DNA from: Sporocytophaga sp.
GTDB lineage: Bacteria > Bacteroidota > Bacteroidia > Cytophagales > Cytophagaceae
Reading direction: 5' to 3'
Length of the DNA stretch: 64,000 bases
NCBI RefSeq assembly: GCF_017745095.1
Contig: NZ_JAGHZZ010000014.1
Coordinates: 49,502-113,501 of the forward strand
Under the pieces are notes generated by a model. That model did not search any database. It was not told where the DNA came from and saw only the letters and a program-made list of their open reading frames with translations. Below are positions 17,332-27,544 of this stretch, piece by piece (the first letter of the stretch is position 1; the number at the start of each line of letters is the position of its first letter). A program made the position numbers and the translations under genes.

Positions 17332-18333
17332 TTACTTCGAATAACTAGAAAACTCTTTAGGCTCTGTTTTCAACTCTTCAGAAGGTAAATTTTTGAAGTA
17401 ATCATAAGTTACTTTTAGCCCTTCAGATCTTGAAACTTTAGGCTCCCATCCAAGAATTTCTTTTGCTCTCGCAATATCTGGCCTTCTTTGCTTAGGATCA
17501 TCTGTTGGAAGAGGCTTGTAGATTATTTTCTGAGAAGTACCTGTAAGCTTGATAATTTCTTCAGCAAATTCTTTAATGGTAATTTCATCAGGATTACCTA
17601 TGTTTACAGGATAAACATAGTCACTCAACAATAATCTGTAGATACCTTCCACAAGGTCATCAACATAGCAGAATGATCTGGTTTGAGATCCATCACCGAA
17701 TACAGTAAGATCTTCACCTCTGATAGCCTGACCAACGAATGCAGGAAGTGCTCTTCCATCATTTAATCGCATCCTAGGACCATAAGTGTTAAAAATTCTA
17801 ACGATTCTGGTTTCAAGTCCGTGAAAAGTATGGTATGCCATAGTGATAGCCTCCTGGAACCTTTTTGCCTCATCGTAAACACCTCTAGGGCCTATAGGGT
17901 TAACATTTCCCCAATAATCCTCATTCTGAGGGTGAACATGAGGGTCTCCATAAATTTCGGAAGTAGAAGCCACAAGGATTCTTGCCTTTTTAGCCCTTGC
18001 TAAACCTAAAAGATTGTGTGTTCCTAATGAACCTACTTTCAGTGTCTGAATTGGAATTTTCAGATAATCTATTGGGCTCGCCGGGGAGGCGAAATGAAGA
18101 ATATAGTCTAGATTGCCAGGGACATGCACAAATTTCGAAACGTCACAATTATAAAATTCAAATTGTGGCAAATGAAACAAGTGTTCTATATTTCTTAAAT
18201 TTCCCGTAATAAGGTTATCCATTGCTATCACATGGTAACCTTCTGCGATAAATCTATCACACAGGTGAGACCCTAAAAAGCCGGCACCTCCGGTAACTAA
18301 AACTCTTTTATTTGTTGTGGCTTTATTATACAT
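17332..18333 (-). CDS. uxs: UDP-glucuronate decarboxylase (UDP-xylose synthase)
   Basis: Decarboxylates UDP-glucuronate to UDP-xylose using tightly bound NAD. The 333-residue extended SDR has [34 protein letters not shown] and the diagnostic GVYDEAKRF (Tyr-x3-Lys), followed by [10 protein letters not shown] and the [12 protein letters not shown] segment, all typical of UXS and distinct from rfbB. It lies 14 bases downstream of ugd, whose product is its substrate, so the pair forms a complete UDP-Glc to UDP-Xyl route. Confidence 0.94.
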   Translation of the reverse strand: MYNKATTNKRVLVTGGAGFLGSHLCDRFIAEGYHVIAMDNLITGNLRNIEHLFHLPQFEFYNCDVSKFVHVPGNLDYILHFASPASPIDYLKIPIQTLKVGSLGTHNLLGLARAKKARILVASTSEIYGDPHVHPQNEDYWGNVNPIGPRGVYDEAKRFQEAITMAYHTFHGLETRIVRIFNTYGPRMRLNDGRALPAFVGQAIRGEDLTVFGDGSQTRSFCYVDDLVEGIYRLLLSDYVYPVNIGNPDEITIKEFAEEIIKLTGTSQKIIYKPLPTDDPKQRRPDIARAKEILGWEPKVSRSEGLKVTYDYFKNLPSEELKTEPKEFSSYSK

Positions 18334-18347
18334 TTCTAAGTAACCTC

Positions 18348-19715
18348 TTAGTTTTCAATAATTTTATCTTTACTAATAGTAATTTTTTCTCCCGTTTTTG
18401 AATCCCTTGTTACTTTTTCTCTTCCAATAGATTCATAATGGAAACCTAATTCCTTCATTTGTTCTGTTTTGAATACATTTCTTCCATCAAAAATCACTTT
18501 CGCATTCATCCTCTGTATCATTTTAGGGAAGTCAGGAGTACGGAACGCAGGCCATTCTGTAACAATTACCAGCGCATCTGCCTTAAGTAAAGCGTCATAC
18601 TGATTGTCTACAAAAGTAATCCTGTCACCCATAATTTTTTTCACATTATCCATAGCTTCTGGATCAAAAGCAGCTATTTCCGCACCTTCTGCTAACAGAG
18701 AATTGATAATATACAAAGCTGGTGCTTCTCTTATATCATCGGTATTGGGTTTAAATGCCAATCCCCAAATTGCTATTCTTTTTCCCATAAGATTTCCTTT
18801 GAAGAAGTTCTTGATCTTCGGAATCATAATGGTTTTCTGAATTTCGTTGATATCCTCAACCGCATTCAGAATTTTAAAATCATAATTATTGTCTTTTGCA
18901 GTTTTAACAAGAGCTTTTACGTCTTTAGGAAAACAGCTTCCACCATATCCAACACCCGCAAAAAGGAATCTGTTACCAATTCTTTTATCAGTTCCAATCC
19001 CCATCCTAACCATATCCACATTCGCTCCAACTTTTTCACATAGGTTGGCAATTTCATTCATAAAAGAAATTTTCATTGCAAGAAATGCGTTGGCAGCGTA
19101 TTTTGTAAGCTCTGCAGACTCTTCATCCATCATGTGAATAGGATTTCCCTGCATAACGAATGGAGCATACAATTTTTCCATAAGCTTTTTCGCTCTTTCA
19201 GAAGATGTACCAATCACAACACGGTCTGGCTTCATAAAATCTTCAATAGCTACCCCTTCTCTCAAAAATTCCGGGTTAGAAACTACATCAAACTCGCAAT
19301 TACAATTCATTGCAATTTTTTGTCTAACCTTTTTAGCTGTTCCAACCGGTACAGTACTCTTATCTATAACAACAACATAGTCTTTTATTAAAGAGCCTAA
19401 CTGCTCAGCTACTTTTAATATAAAGCTCAAATCAGCTGCTCCATCCGCTCCCGGAGGCGTTGGTAAAGCCAAAAATATTACCTCGGCTCCTTCAATTGCA
19501 TCTTCGAGTTTTGTCGTAAAAGTTAACCTTCCCTCATTAATGTTTCTTTCAAACATAATATCAAGGCCTGGCTCGTAAATTGGCACAATACCCTCCTTCA
19601 TTTTGCAGACCTTTTGTTCATCGATATCGACGCAAGTCACAAAATTGCCTGTTTCAGCAAAGCAGGTTCCTGTTACTAAACCTACATATCCTGTTCCTAC
19701 AACTGTAATTTTCAT
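18348..19715 (-). CDS. ugd: UDP-glucose 6-dehydrogenase
   Basis: Oxidises UDP-glucose to UDP-glucuronate. The 455-residue protein has the Rossmann [50 protein letters not shown] and the catalytic cysteine in [16 protein letters not shown], all class II UGD hallmarks. C-terminal UDP-binding domain includes [16 protein letters not shown]. First gene of the minus-strand cluster; 190 bases separate it from the divergent acyl-CoA dehydrogenase and must hold its promoter, though I see no convincing TAnnTTTG there. Confidence 0.97.
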   Translation of the reverse strand: MKITVVGTGYVGLVTGTCFAETGNFVTCVDIDEQKVCKMKEGIVPIYEPGLDIMFERNINEGRLTFTTKLEDAIEGAEVIFLALPTPPGADGAADLSFILKVAEQLGSLIKDYVVVIDKSTVPVGTAKKVRQKIAMNCNCEFDVVSNPEFLREGVAIEDFMKPDRVVIGTSSERAKKLMEKLYAPFVMQGNPIHMMDEESAELTKYAANAFLAMKISFMNEIANLCEKVGANVDMVRMGIGTDKRIGNRFLFAGVGYGGSCFPKDVKALVKTAKDNNYDFKILNAVEDINEIQKTIMIPKIKNFFKGNLMGKRIAIWGLAFKPNTDDIREAPALYIINSLLAEGAEIAAFDPEAMDNVKKIMGDRITFVDNQYDALLKADALVIVTEWPAFRTPDFPKMIQRMNAKVIFDGRNVFKTEQMKELGFHYESIGREKVTRDSKTGEKITISKDKIIEN

Positions 19716-19905
19716 GATTATTAAGTTAACGGTTTACCAAAAATTCAATATAATTCCTTTTGCTAAGATAGCATTACTTTTTTATAACTTTATCAAGAGG
19801 CACAATGTTGGAAATACTTTTTTTTACTATTTGAACCAAAAGTTCAATTTTTTCTCAACAAATTAAAATAATACAACGTTTATTAAAAAAAATTATTTTT
19901 AGTAT

Positions 19906-21045
19906 ATGAATTTCGATCTCAATGAAAACCAACAAATGATAGCCCGTATGGTGCAGGATTTTGGTCAAAGAAGCATAAAACCTCACGTAATGGAATGGGA
20001 TGAAAAACAGGAGTTCCCTGTGCCCCTATTCAAAAAATTGGGAGAATTGGGATTAATGGGGGTATTGGTACCAGAAACATATGGTGGGGCGGGTTTCTCT
20101 TATTTTGAATACATCACAGCGATCAAGGAAATATCCAAAATTGACGGAGCTATCGGGCTTTCAGTAGCGGCACACAATTCACTTTGCACTGGTCATATAT
20201 TATCTTTCGGTAATGAAGATCAAAAAAAGAAATATTTGCCAAAACTAGCTTCTGCCGAATTTATAGGGGCCTGGGGGCTTACTGAACCCAACACGGGATC
20301 TGATGCAGGCAATATGAGAACTGTTGCTGTTCAGGATGGAGATTATTGGATAATTAATGGTTCCAAAAACTTTATAACCCATGGAAAATCTGGAGATATA
20401 GCTGTGGTGATAACAAGAACAGGAAATCCGGGGGAACACAGGTGCTCTACCGCATTTATCATTGAAAAAGGTACACCCGGATTTAGTGCAGGAAAAAAAG
20501 AAAATAAATTGGGGATGCGCGCATCCGAAACAACAGAACTTATATTTGATAACGTAAGAGTGCACAAAGATCAAATGCTTGGTAGTAAAGGAGATGGCTT
20601 TGTTCAGGCAATGAAAGTTCTAGATGGAGGAAGAATTTCAATTGCTGCTTTAAGCCTTGGCATTGCAGAAGGAGCTTTTGATGCCGCCTTGAAATATTCT
20701 CAAGAACGTCAACAATTTAATAAGCCTATTGCTTCTTTCCAGGGAATTTCATTTAAACTGGCAGAAATGGCTACGGAACTTGAGGCCGCAACCTTATTGA
20801 CCCTAAAAGCAGCAGATATGAAAATCAAAGGCATGCACATGACCAAGGAAGCAGCGATGGCAAAATATTATGCATCCGAAGTTGCTGTAAAGGTTGCTAA
20901 TGAGGCTGTTCAAATTTTTGGTGGATATGGATATACAAAGGATTTCCCTGTAGAAAAATTTTATAGAGACGCAAAACTTTGCACTATTGGCGAAGGAACT
21001 TCAGAAATTCAAAAAATAGTTATAAGTAAAAATCTAATAAATTAA
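19906..21045 (+). CDS. Acyl-CoA dehydrogenase
   Basis: FAD-dependent enzyme of beta-oxidation or branched-chain amino-acid breakdown, passing electrons to ETF. The 379-residue protein has the ACAD N-terminal helical domain, the signature GAWGLTEPNTGSDAG, the middle beta domain with INGSKNFITHG, and the C-terminal IFGGYGYTKDFPVEKFYRD followed by GEGTSEIQK; the Glu in EGT (about residue 363) is the likely catalytic base, the position used by short- and medium-chain enzymes. Exact chain-length preference cannot be read from sequence. Monocistronic and divergent from ugd. Confidence 0.94.
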   Translation: MNFDLNENQQMIARMVQDFGQRSIKPHVMEWDEKQEFPVPLFKKLGELGLMGVLVPETYGGAGFSYFEYITAIKEISKIDGAIGLSVAAHNSLCTGHILSFGNEDQKKKYLPKLASAEFIGAWGLTEPNTGSDAGNMRTVAVQDGDYWIINGSKNFITHGKSGDIAVVITRTGNPGEHRCSTAFIIEKGTPGFSAGKKENKLGMRASETTELIFDNVRVHKDQMLGSKGDGFVQAMKVLDGGRISIAALSLGIAEGAFDAALKYSQERQQFNKPIASFQGISFKLAEMATELEAATLLTLKAADMKIKGMHMTKEAAMAKYYASEVAVKVANEAVQIFGGYGYTKDFPVEKFYRDAKLCTIGEGTSEIQKIVISKNLIN

Positions 21046-21086
21046 AAATTTAAATCAGGGTAAGTGAATATTTGTGAATAATTACT

Positions 21087-21094
21087 TATATTTG
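21087..21094 (+). promoter_or_regulatory. Promoter -7 element for rpsU
   Basis: TATATTTG followed by C is an exact match to TAnnTTTG and lies 21 bases before the rpsU ATG. The upstream TTTG at 21071 is too close (12-base spacer), so only the -7 element is convincing. Confidence 0.5.
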
Positions 21095-21115
21095 CGTCCC
21101 TTAAATTGAAAATAA

Positions 21116-21310
21116 ATGATTATCATCAACGTAAAAGAAAACGAGTCAATAGATAAAGCTCTTAAGAGATTTAAAAAGAAATTCGAAAGAACAGGCGTAT
21201 TGAAAGAACTTCGCGCTAGAAGCTATTACGAGAAAAAATCTGTTTCCAGAAGAGCTGAAAAAATCAGAGCTGTCTACAGACAAAAACTTAATGAGCAAGA
21301 AACAATATAG
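21116..21310 (+). CDS. rpsU: 30S ribosomal protein S21
   Basis: Small, very basic 64-residue ribosomal protein of the 30S platform. The MIIINVKENESIDKALKRFK start, the KFERTGVLKELRAR segment and the arginine/lysine-rich tail are diagnostic, and length matches the family. In Bacteroidetes S21 sits close to the anti-Shine-Dalgarno region and has been linked to the near absence of SD use; consistent with that, few genes in this window have an obvious SD. Followed by the xer and hpf genes, a known neighbourhood. Confidence 0.97.
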   Translation: MIIINVKENESIDKALKRFKKKFERTGVLKELRARSYYEKKSVSRRAEKIRAVYRQKLNEQETI

Positions 21311-21348
21311 TTTCTTTCTTTTGAAATAAGATTTTTTTTATTATGTTT

Positions 21349-21375
21349 AGTATTACCTGATATTCAGGTAGTACT
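21349..21375 (+). promoter_or_regulatory. 12-bp stem-loop directly before the xer start codon
   Basis: AGTATTACCTGA (21349-21360) pairs with TCAGGTAGTACT (21364-21375) with one G-T pair and a TAT loop. The ATG of the recombinase follows three bases later, and no T-run follows, so it is not a normal terminator. It could mask the ribosome landing site. Confidence 0.55.
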
Positions 21376-21378
21376 AAT

Positions 21379-22257
21379 ATGATAGAATCGTATTTAAATT
21401 ATATAAGATATGAAAAAAGGTATAGCAACCATACCTTTATTTCATATCAAAATGACCTCAATCAATTTACTGCCTTTTCAAAAGACAGCTATGGTTTGTC
21501 ATGTCCTTCTGAAGCATCATACCAAATGATCAGGGCTTGGATTGTAACACTAGCAGAAAATGAAATTACACCCAAATCAATCAATCGGAAAATCGCATGC
21601 CTCAGATCATTCTATAAGTACCTCCTAAAGCAAAATGCGATTCAAAAAGATCCTACGCTCCGTCTTAAAGCTCCTAAAATAAATAAACAATTGCCTCATT
21701 TCGTCGAGGAAAATGACATTTTAAAACTTCTTGATCAATTTAAATTTTCCGAAGATTTCTATGGATTAAGAGACAAACTTATCCTTGAACTTCTATATGG
21801 AACTGGCATTCGTTTATCTGAACTTATTTCCATAAAAGAAGAACACATAAATAAGTTTGAGCGTATTATTAAAATCAAAGGGAAGGGAAACAAGGAACGC
21901 ATAATCCCTCTGAACGAAAACCTAATGAATCTTATTAATATATATAGGAAGGAGAGAGAAAAAGTGTTTGAGAGACCTAATGAATATTTAATTATTACTG
22001 ACAAGGGAGATCAAAGCTATCCAATGTTTATTTACCGCACAGTAAAAAACTATCTTGATATTATACCTACTTTGGAAAAAAGAAGTCCCCATGTTCTGAG
22101 ACATACTTTTGCTACTCATCTTCTCAATAAAGGAGCAGATTTGAATGCTATTAAGGATTTGTTGGGGCATAGTAGCCTTGCCGCAACTCAGGTTTACACC
22201 CATAATTCTCTGGATAAGCTCAAAGCTATTTTTGAGCAGGCTCATCCAAAAGCATGA
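21379..22257 (+). CDS. xerC: Tyrosine recombinase, XerC/XerD family
   Basis: Site-specific recombinase, probably one of the pair that resolves chromosome dimers at dif. The 292-residue protein has the SAM-like core-binding domain (1-90) and the catalytic domain with all active residues visible: Arg145 (GTGIRLSEL), Lys169, His238 and Arg241 (HVLRHTFATHLL), His264 (LLGHSS) and Tyr273 (VYTHN). Length matches Xer proteins rather than phage integrases, and the core-genome context (rpsU upstream, hpf downstream) supports housekeeping. XerC versus XerD cannot be decided without the partner. Confidence 0.92.
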   Translation: MIESYLNYIRYEKRYSNHTFISYQNDLNQFTAFSKDSYGLSCPSEASYQMIRAWIVTLAENEITPKSINRKIACLRSFYKYLLKQNAIQKDPTLRLKAPKINKQLPHFVEENDILKLLDQFKFSEDFYGLRDKLILELLYGTGIRLSELISIKEEHINKFERIIKIKGKGNKERIIPLNENLMNLINIYRKEREKVFERPNEYLIITDKGDQSYPMFIYRTVKNYLDIIPTLEKRSPHVLRHTFATHLLNKGADLNAIKDLLGHSSLAATQVYTHNSLDKLKAIFEQAHPKA

Positions 22258-22281
22258 TTGATAACTTTAAATTATATAACT

Positions 22282-22581
22282 ATGAAACTTCAAATGCAAT
22301 CTATCCATTTCGACGCAGACAAAAAGTTGCTAGATTTTATTCAGAAAAAACTGGACAAACTTGAAACTTTTTATGATAGAATCACTGAAGGAGATGTATA
22401 CCTTCGGGTAGAAACCGATGATGTTAAAGGCAATAAATCTGTACACGTTAAACTTTTTCTTCCCGGAACATCTGTAATGGCAAAGGAACAAGCTGCTTCA
22501 TTTGAAGAGGCTGTTGATCTCGTGTATGAAAACCTAAAACGTCAACTTCAAAAGACCAAAGAAAAAATGAATTCAATCTAA
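22282..22581 (+). CDS. hpf: Ribosome hibernation-promoting factor / RaiA-type inhibitor
   Basis: Short HPF/YfiA family protein that binds the 30S subunit and promotes ribosome inactivation in stationary phase. I choose the ATG at 22282 (MKLQMQSIHFDAD, 99 residues); a TTG at 22258, overlapping the recombinase end, would add eight non-conserved residues. The motif pattern IHFDADKKLLDFIQKKLDKLETF and the acidic-to-basic C-terminal helix EEAVDLVYENLKRQLQK fit the family. The dimerisation domain of long HPF is absent. It is probably co-transcribed with xer and ends at the terminator at 22611. Confidence 0.92.
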   Translation: MKLQMQSIHFDADKKLLDFIQKKLDKLETFYDRITEGDVYLRVETDDVKGNKSVHVKLFLPGTSVMAKEQAASFEEAVDLVYENLKRQLQKTKEKMNSI

Positions 22582-22610
22582 ATTATAACTATCAGATTGT
22601 AATATAAAAT

Positions 22611-22639
22611 AAAAAAAGCCCCTATCTGGGGCTTTTTTT
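22611..22639. terminator. Bidirectional rho-independent terminator between hpf and infB
   Basis: A-run plus GCCCC (22611-22622), loop TATCT, GGGGC plus T-run (22628-22639). Symmetric, so it serves both convergent operons. Confidence 0.9.
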
Positions 22640-22656
22640 ATTTTATATTACAAAAC

Positions 22657-25600
22657 TTATAATGTTCGTTTAGTTTCTTTCTCCTCAAACGCTTCAACTA
22701 TATCCCCTACTTGTAAGTCATTAAAGCCTTGGAAGCTCAATCCGCACTCATATCCAAATTTCACTTCACTAACATCATCTTTATACCTCTTTAATGAATC
22801 GAGTTTACCTGTATGAACAACGATGCCATCTCTAACTACTCTGACTTTACTTTGTCTTCTTATAGTACCATCAGTTACATAACATCCAGCAATAGTACCC
22901 ACTTTTGAAATCTTAAATGTCTCTCTAACTTCTACATTGGCAACAACAACTTCTTCAAGTTTCGGTTCAAGCATGCCTTCCATCGCATCTTTCACCTCAT
23001 TGATTGCATCATAGATGATTGAGTAAAGTCTGATTTCAATTTCTTCCTGGTCAGCAAGCTTTCTCGAAGTTGTAGTTGGCCTTACCTGGAACCCAACAAT
23101 GATTGCGTCTGATGCAGATGCAAGCAATACATCAGATTCGGAAATTGCACCAACTGCTTTATGTATAATTCTAACCTGAATTTCAGGTGTAGATAATTTA
23201 AGCAATGAATCTGAAAGCGCTTCAACCGAACCATCCACATCACCTTTAACGATAATGTTAAGCTCTTTGAAGTTTCCGATTGCAAGTCTTCTTCCAATTT
23301 CGTCAAGGGTAATATGTTTTCTCGTACGAATACTTTGCTCACGAAGCAACTGTTCCCTCTTAGTCGCAATCTCTCTTGCTTCCCTTTCCGACTCCATAAC
23401 ATGGAATTTATCACCAGCCTGAGGAGCTCCATTTAGTCCAAGCAACTGAACTGGAGTAGATGGACCTGCCTTTTTCACTTTAACTCCTCTATGATCAGTC
23501 ATTGCCTTAACTTTTCCATAGTGAGCTCCTGCTACTACAACATCCCCAACACTAAGGGAACCACTCTGAACAAGCACTGTAGCTAGATAACCACGACCTT
23601 TATCAAGAGATGCTTCCACAATTGTACCGGCAGCATTTCTATTTGGGTTTGCTTTTAAATCAAGAATTTCTGCCTCTAATAAAACTTTATCCAACAATTC
23701 AGAAATTCCTTTTCCGCTCTTAGCAGATATTAATTCACACTGATATTTTCCACCCCAGTCTTCTACAAGGATATTTTCCTTAGCAAGTTCCTCTTTAATT
23801 TTGTCAGGATTTGCTGTAGGTTTATCCACCTTATTGATGGCAATAACTATTGGCACACCGGCAACCATAGCATGGTTAATTGCCTCTTTCGTTTGTGGCA
23901 TCACACTATCGTCAGCAGCTACAACTATAATTACAATGTCTGTAATTTTAGCACCACGCGCACGCATTGCCGTAAATGCTTCGTGACCTGGGGTATCCAG
24001 GAAGGTTATTTTCTTGCCCGAATCTGTAGTTACATTATATGCTCCAATGTGCTGAGTAATACCTCCGGCTTCGCCTTGTACTACTTTAGTTTTTCTTATA
24101 TAATCAAGAAGTGATGTTTTTCCGTGATCGACGTGTCCCATAATTGTTACTATAGGAGCTCTTTCAACCATGTCTTCTGGGCGATCCTCTGCCTCTGCAA
24201 TGATTTCTTCCTCATCGCTTGAGATAAATTCTGTAGTATACCCAAACTCGTCTGCAATTACAGTAATTGCTTCCGCATCCAACCTTTGATTTATTGAAAC
24301 AAACATACCTAAGCTAAGGCATGTCGAAATAACTTGGTTAACAGAAACCTCCATCATAACGGCCAAGTCGTTTGCTGAAATATATTCGGTAACTCTGAGG
24401 ACTTTGGCTTGCTCGTGTTCATGAAGCATTCTTTCCTCTTCAGCCTCGGCAAATGCAGACCTTTTGTCTTTTCTGTATTTTGCCCTGTTGACTGGGCCTT
24501 TATTTCCGCTTAATTTTGCAAGTGTAGCTTTGATTTGATCCTGAATCTGTTTATCAGAAACCTCCTCTTTTACAACTGGCTTCTTAAAGTTTTTGTTTCT
24601 GTTATTATTATCTCTATTTGCGTTTCCAGGTCTATTAGCATTACCAGGTCTATTGTCTCTCGATTGGGTTCCTGCTCCTCCTGTCTGAACCTGAGGGGCT
24701 CCCGCTTGAGTAGTGGGTTGCCCTTCCTTTCCAGGAATTCTAAGCCTTTTACGCTTTCTCTTAAGTTTCTTTTTGTCTTTGTCGTCAGAAGAGGCTACAG
24801 GTTTATTATCCTTTTTCTTAGGTTTATCCGGCAATTCTATCTTACCCATTACAGTAAGACCTTTCAAGGTATCGGCCTTTGCCTTTATTAACTCCTCTTC
24901 TTCCTGTGGCTTAACAACCGGTGGCATTTGCTGCAGAGGTTTTGTGATTACTTCTTCGGTTACCTGAACTGGCTTTACAGTTTCCTCTACCGGCTTTTCT
25001 TCCTTCTTCACTTCCGGAATCTTGATTTCCTTAGGTTCAGGTGCGACAGGAGCAACTACTTCCTCTACTTTTGGCTTTACAGGCTCCTTAACTTCAACTA
25101 TTTCCTGAACTACTTTTACAGGTTTTACAGGCGCAGGCTCCTCTTTTATAGTTACCGGCTCCTCTACTTTTTTCACTTCTTTAGGTTGCTCGACAACTTG
25201 TTTAGATTCTTTTACCTCCGCAGGTTCTTCGACTTTAGGTTTAGGTTTCTTCTTCTCATTCAGATCAATTTTCCCTAACACTTTTATTCCTTGAAGCTTT
25301 ACTTTTGAAAGATCTGATTCTGAAGAAGCATCCACTTGCTGTTCTTTAACAGGTTCAGTTTTGACAACCGGCTCTTCTGCTGGTTTGCTTTTTTCTGTAC
25401 TGGAATTTTTAATGAAGAATTCTTCGTCTTCATCTTTAGCTCTTTTCTCAGCTGTATTTTCTGACTCAATGATGATATTGTCAGTATGCTTTTTACCAAT
25501 GGTGAGACCAGACGCTTCCTTTTTATCAAGTGCTGAAGACTCGAATTCTTTCATCAGCAGATTGAATTGTTGAAGCGTTATTTTTGAATTAGGATTATTT

Positions 25601-25704
25601 TCAATTTCAAAGCCTTTAGCAGCAAGGTGTTCTGTAATTGTAGAAAGCCCTACATTCAGTTTTCTTGCCACCTGGCTTAGCCTCATCATTTTTTCTTCAG
25701 TCAT
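22657..25704 (-). CDS. infB: Translation initiation factor IF-2
   Basis: GTPase that places fMet-tRNA on the 30S subunit and drives subunit joining. The 1015-residue protein has a short N-terminal IF2_N domain ([13 protein letters not shown] region), a long low-complexity segment (about residues 90-400) rich in Pro, Glu, Lys and Val, then the G domain with G1 GHVDHGKT at 523-530, G3 DTPGH and G4 NKVD, domain II and the C-terminal IF2 domains ending in [18 protein letters not shown]. The linker makes it longer than E. coli IF-2 (890). Third gene of the classic rimP-nusA-infB operon, 39 bases after nusA. Confidence 0.98.
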   Translation of the reverse strand: MTEEKMMRLSQVARKLNVGLSTITEHLAAKGFEIENNPNSKITLQQFNLLMKEFESSALDKKEASGLTIGKKHTDNIIIESENTAEKRAKDEDEEFFIKNSSTEKSKPAEEPVVKTEPVKEQQVDASSESDLSKVKLQGIKVLGKIDLNEKKKPKPKVEEPAEVKESKQVVEQPKEVKKVEEPVTIKEEPAPVKPVKVVQEIVEVKEPVKPKVEEVVAPVAPEPKEIKIPEVKKEEKPVEETVKPVQVTEEVITKPLQQMPPVVKPQEEEELIKAKADTLKGLTVMGKIELPDKPKKKDNKPVASSDDKDKKKLKRKRKRLRIPGKEGQPTTQAGAPQVQTGGAGTQSRDNRPGNANRPGNANRDNNNRNKNFKKPVVKEEVSDKQIQDQIKATLAKLSGNKGPVNRAKYRKDKRSAFAEAEEERMLHEHEQAKVLRVTEYISANDLAVMMEVSVNQVISTCLSLGMFVSINQRLDAEAITVIADEFGYTTEFISSDEEEIIAEAEDRPEDMVERAPIVTIMGHVDHGKTSLLDYIRKTKVVQGEAGGITQHIGAYNVTTDSGKKITFLDTPGHEAFTAMRARGAKITDIVIIVVAADDSVMPQTKEAINHAMVAGVPIVIAINKVDKPTANPDKIKEELAKENILVEDWGGKYQCELISAKSGKGISELLDKVLLEAEILDLKANPNRNAAGTIVEASLDKGRGYLATVLVQSGSLSVGDVVVAGAHYGKVKAMTDHRGVKVKKAGPSTPVQLLGLNGAPQAGDKFHVMESEREAREIATKREQLLREQSIRTRKHITLDEIGRRLAIGNFKELNIIVKGDVDGSVEALSDSLLKLSTPEIQVRIIHKAVGAISESDVLLASASDAIIVGFQVRPTTTSRKLADQEEIEIRLYSIIYDAINEVKDAMEGMLEPKLEEVVVANVEVRETFKISKVGTIAGCYVTDGTIRRQSKVRVVRDGIVVHTGKLDSLKRYKDDVSEVKFGYECGLSFQGFNDLQVGDIVEAFEEKETKRTL

Positions 25705-25743
25705 TACCTAATATTGTAATAATAATAATTGTAATAGTTTTTT

Positions 25744-26997
25744 TTATTCGAACTCTTGCTTCAGAATACTAAGAACATCTTCAATCGTTTCCTCTTCAAG
25801 TTCTGTTCTTCTTACAAGATCTTCTTTTGTAAGTGCCAGTACACTTTTAGCAGTGTCCAAACCAACTCTTTTTAATTCTTCGATAATCCAGGATTCAATT
25901 TCATCACTAAATTCTGAAAGATCCACATCCTCCTCTTCCTGCTCTGAAAGTTCCCGGAACACATCTATTTCCATTCCTACAAGTTTGCTTGCCAATTTAA
26001 TATTTTGACCGCCTTTACCTATAGCAAGCGATACTTGATCCGGCTTTAAGAAGACAGAAACGCGCCCTTCATCACCATCAATTTTGATATTTCCAATTTT
26101 TGCAGGACTAAGAGCTCTTGCAATATAAAGCTCCAGATTGTCCGTGAAATTGATAACATCAATATTTTCATTTTCTAGTTCTCTAACTATACTGTGAATC
26201 CTAGATCCTTTCATACCAACACATGCTCCAACAGGATCAATTCTATCATCATAGGATTCTACAGCTACCTTTGCTCTTTCACCTGGTTCTCTTACTACTT
26301 TTTTGATAGAAATGAGACCGTCATAAACCTCAGGAACTTCACTTTCAAATAATCTTTCAAGGAAAGCAGGGGACGTTCTGGATAGGATAATCTTGGGATT
26401 ACCATTGTGCATTTCTACACGATGAACAATAGCTCTTGCACTATCCCCTTTTCTGAATCTGTCTTTTGGAATCTGTTCACTTCTTGGCAAAACAAGCTCA
26501 TTACCTTCTCCATCCAGTAAAAGGACTTCTTTATTCAGAATCTGATACACTTCGCCGGCGATGATTTCGCCAACTATTTCTTTATATTTTTGAAAAAGGA
26601 TATCCTTTTCAAGGTCTTTAATTTTTTGGATAAGAGTTTGGCGAGCTGTCATCACTAACCTTCTACCAAAGTCTATAAGTTTAACTTCTTCGGCTACTTC
26701 TTCTCCAACTTCAAAATCTGCCTCTATCTTTTGTGCATCAGTAAGCGAAATATGTTTATTCTCATCAAAATCAAAACTATCTTCTGCAAATTCATCATCA
26801 ACTATTTCGCGAATACGCCAAATTTCAAGGTCACCTTTGTCAACATTGATAATAACATCAAAGTTTTCGTCTGTGACAAATTTCTTTCTGATCATTGTTC
26901 TGAAAACATCTTCCAGAATCCTTATCATTGTCGGACGATCAATGTTTTTAAATTTTGCAAATTCCGCAAATGACTCGATTAATATTGAACTCTCCAT
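25744..26997 (-). CDS. nusA: Transcription termination/antitermination factor NusA
   Basis: RNA polymerase-associated factor controlling pausing, termination and rRNA antitermination. The 417-residue protein shows the N-terminal RNAP-binding domain (1-125), the S1 domain (about 130-200, GEIIAGEVYQI), KH1 around DPVGACVGMKGSRI and KH2 with SLAIGKGGQNIKLAS, then an acidic tail with a short helical repeat (IIEELKRVGL) that may correspond to one reduced AR-type module. Length is usual for Bacteroidetes. It follows rimP after four bases. Confidence 0.97.
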   Translation of the reverse strand: MESSILIESFAEFAKFKNIDRPTMIRILEDVFRTMIRKKFVTDENFDVIINVDKGDLEIWRIREIVDDEFAEDSFDFDENKHISLTDAQKIEADFEVGEEVAEEVKLIDFGRRLVMTARQTLIQKIKDLEKDILFQKYKEIVGEIIAGEVYQILNKEVLLLDGEGNELVLPRSEQIPKDRFRKGDSARAIVHRVEMHNGNPKIILSRTSPAFLERLFESEVPEVYDGLISIKKVVREPGERAKVAVESYDDRIDPVGACVGMKGSRIHSIVRELENENIDVINFTDNLELYIARALSPAKIGNIKIDGDEGRVSVFLKPDQVSLAIGKGGQNIKLASKLVGMEIDVFRELSEQEEEDVDLSEFSDEIESWIIEELKRVGLDTAKSVLALTKEDLVRRTELEEETIEDVLSILKQEFE

Positions 26998-27001
26998 TTC
27001 T

Positions 27002-27475
27002 TTATTTAAATGAAACTAGAACATTTGTTTTCTTAATATCTTTGAAAGCGATTTGACGGCTTTCTATTATATTTTTTTTTGACGCTTTATCTTTTTTTTC
27101 CGCATCCAGAACTATTAACTCTTCATTAACTTCTTTCAGCAAACCATTAATTTGACTTTCGTCTAATAAAGTAACACTTACTCTTCGACCAATATTCCTA
27201 TAATATTGTCTCTTTAACTTTAATGGCTGATCTATCCCTGGTGAGGAGACTTCCAGTACATAGGCGGAATCGATTAAATTTGTTTCTTCAATCTCGTTCC
27301 CTACCTTTCTGCTCAGATATGCACATGTATCAATATCAACCCCCTTATCACCATCCAGAGTTATGCCTATCTTTTGCCTTCCTGAATTGCCAGTAATCAC
27401 TAAATCAACAATGAACAAATCATCGCTGGAAAGGTATTTCTCGGCAATCTGAAGTAACTTCTCCTCTATCTTCAT
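27002..27475 (-). CDS. rimP: Ribosome maturation factor RimP
   Basis: Assists late 30S assembly. The 157-residue protein has the two-domain RimP layout: N-terminal alpha/beta domain with the KIGITLDGDKGVDIDTCAYLSR segment and YVLEVSSPGIDQPL, the family's most conserved motif, followed by a small SH3-like barrel. It is the first gene of rimP-nusA-infB; its leader carries a promoter at 27545-27573 and a hairpin at 27493-27515. Confidence 0.95.
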   Translation of the reverse strand: MKIEEKLLQIAEKYLSSDDLFIVDLVITGNSGRQKIGITLDGDKGVDIDTCAYLSRKVGNEIEETNLIDSAYVLEVSSPGIDQPLKLKRQYYRNIGRRVSVTLLDESQINGLLKEVNEELIVLDAEKKDKASKKNIIESRQIAFKDIKKTNVLVSFK

Positions 27476-27492
27476 TAATAATTTATAAATAA

Positions 27493-27515
27493 AAGAGGGG
27501 ACTATGTCCCCTCTT
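27493..27515 (-). promoter_or_regulatory. Terminator-like hairpin in the rimP-nusA-infB leader
   Basis: Ten-base perfect inverted repeat AAGAGGGGAC / GTCCCCTCTT with a three-base loop. On the minus strand it is followed by TTATTTATAAAT, giving a U-rich tail, and lies between the operon promoter and the rimP start 18 bases away. No gene lies upstream on this strand that it could terminate, so it is best read as an attenuator. Confidence 0.65.
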
Positions 27516-27544
27516 AATCATACTTATCCTAAATTTGAACAATG

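Noticed and set aside
21379..22257. Tyrosine recombinase as sign of an integrated element
   Set aside because: Length, motifs and the rpsU-xer-hpf setting indicate a housekeeping Xer protein; no attachment repeats or cargo genes are nearby.
24535..25278. Long plus-strand open frames inside infB
   Set aside because: They mirror the low-complexity linker of IF-2 in antisense; products are Phe/Leu/Arg-rich without any recognisable domain, and infB is certain on the other strand.
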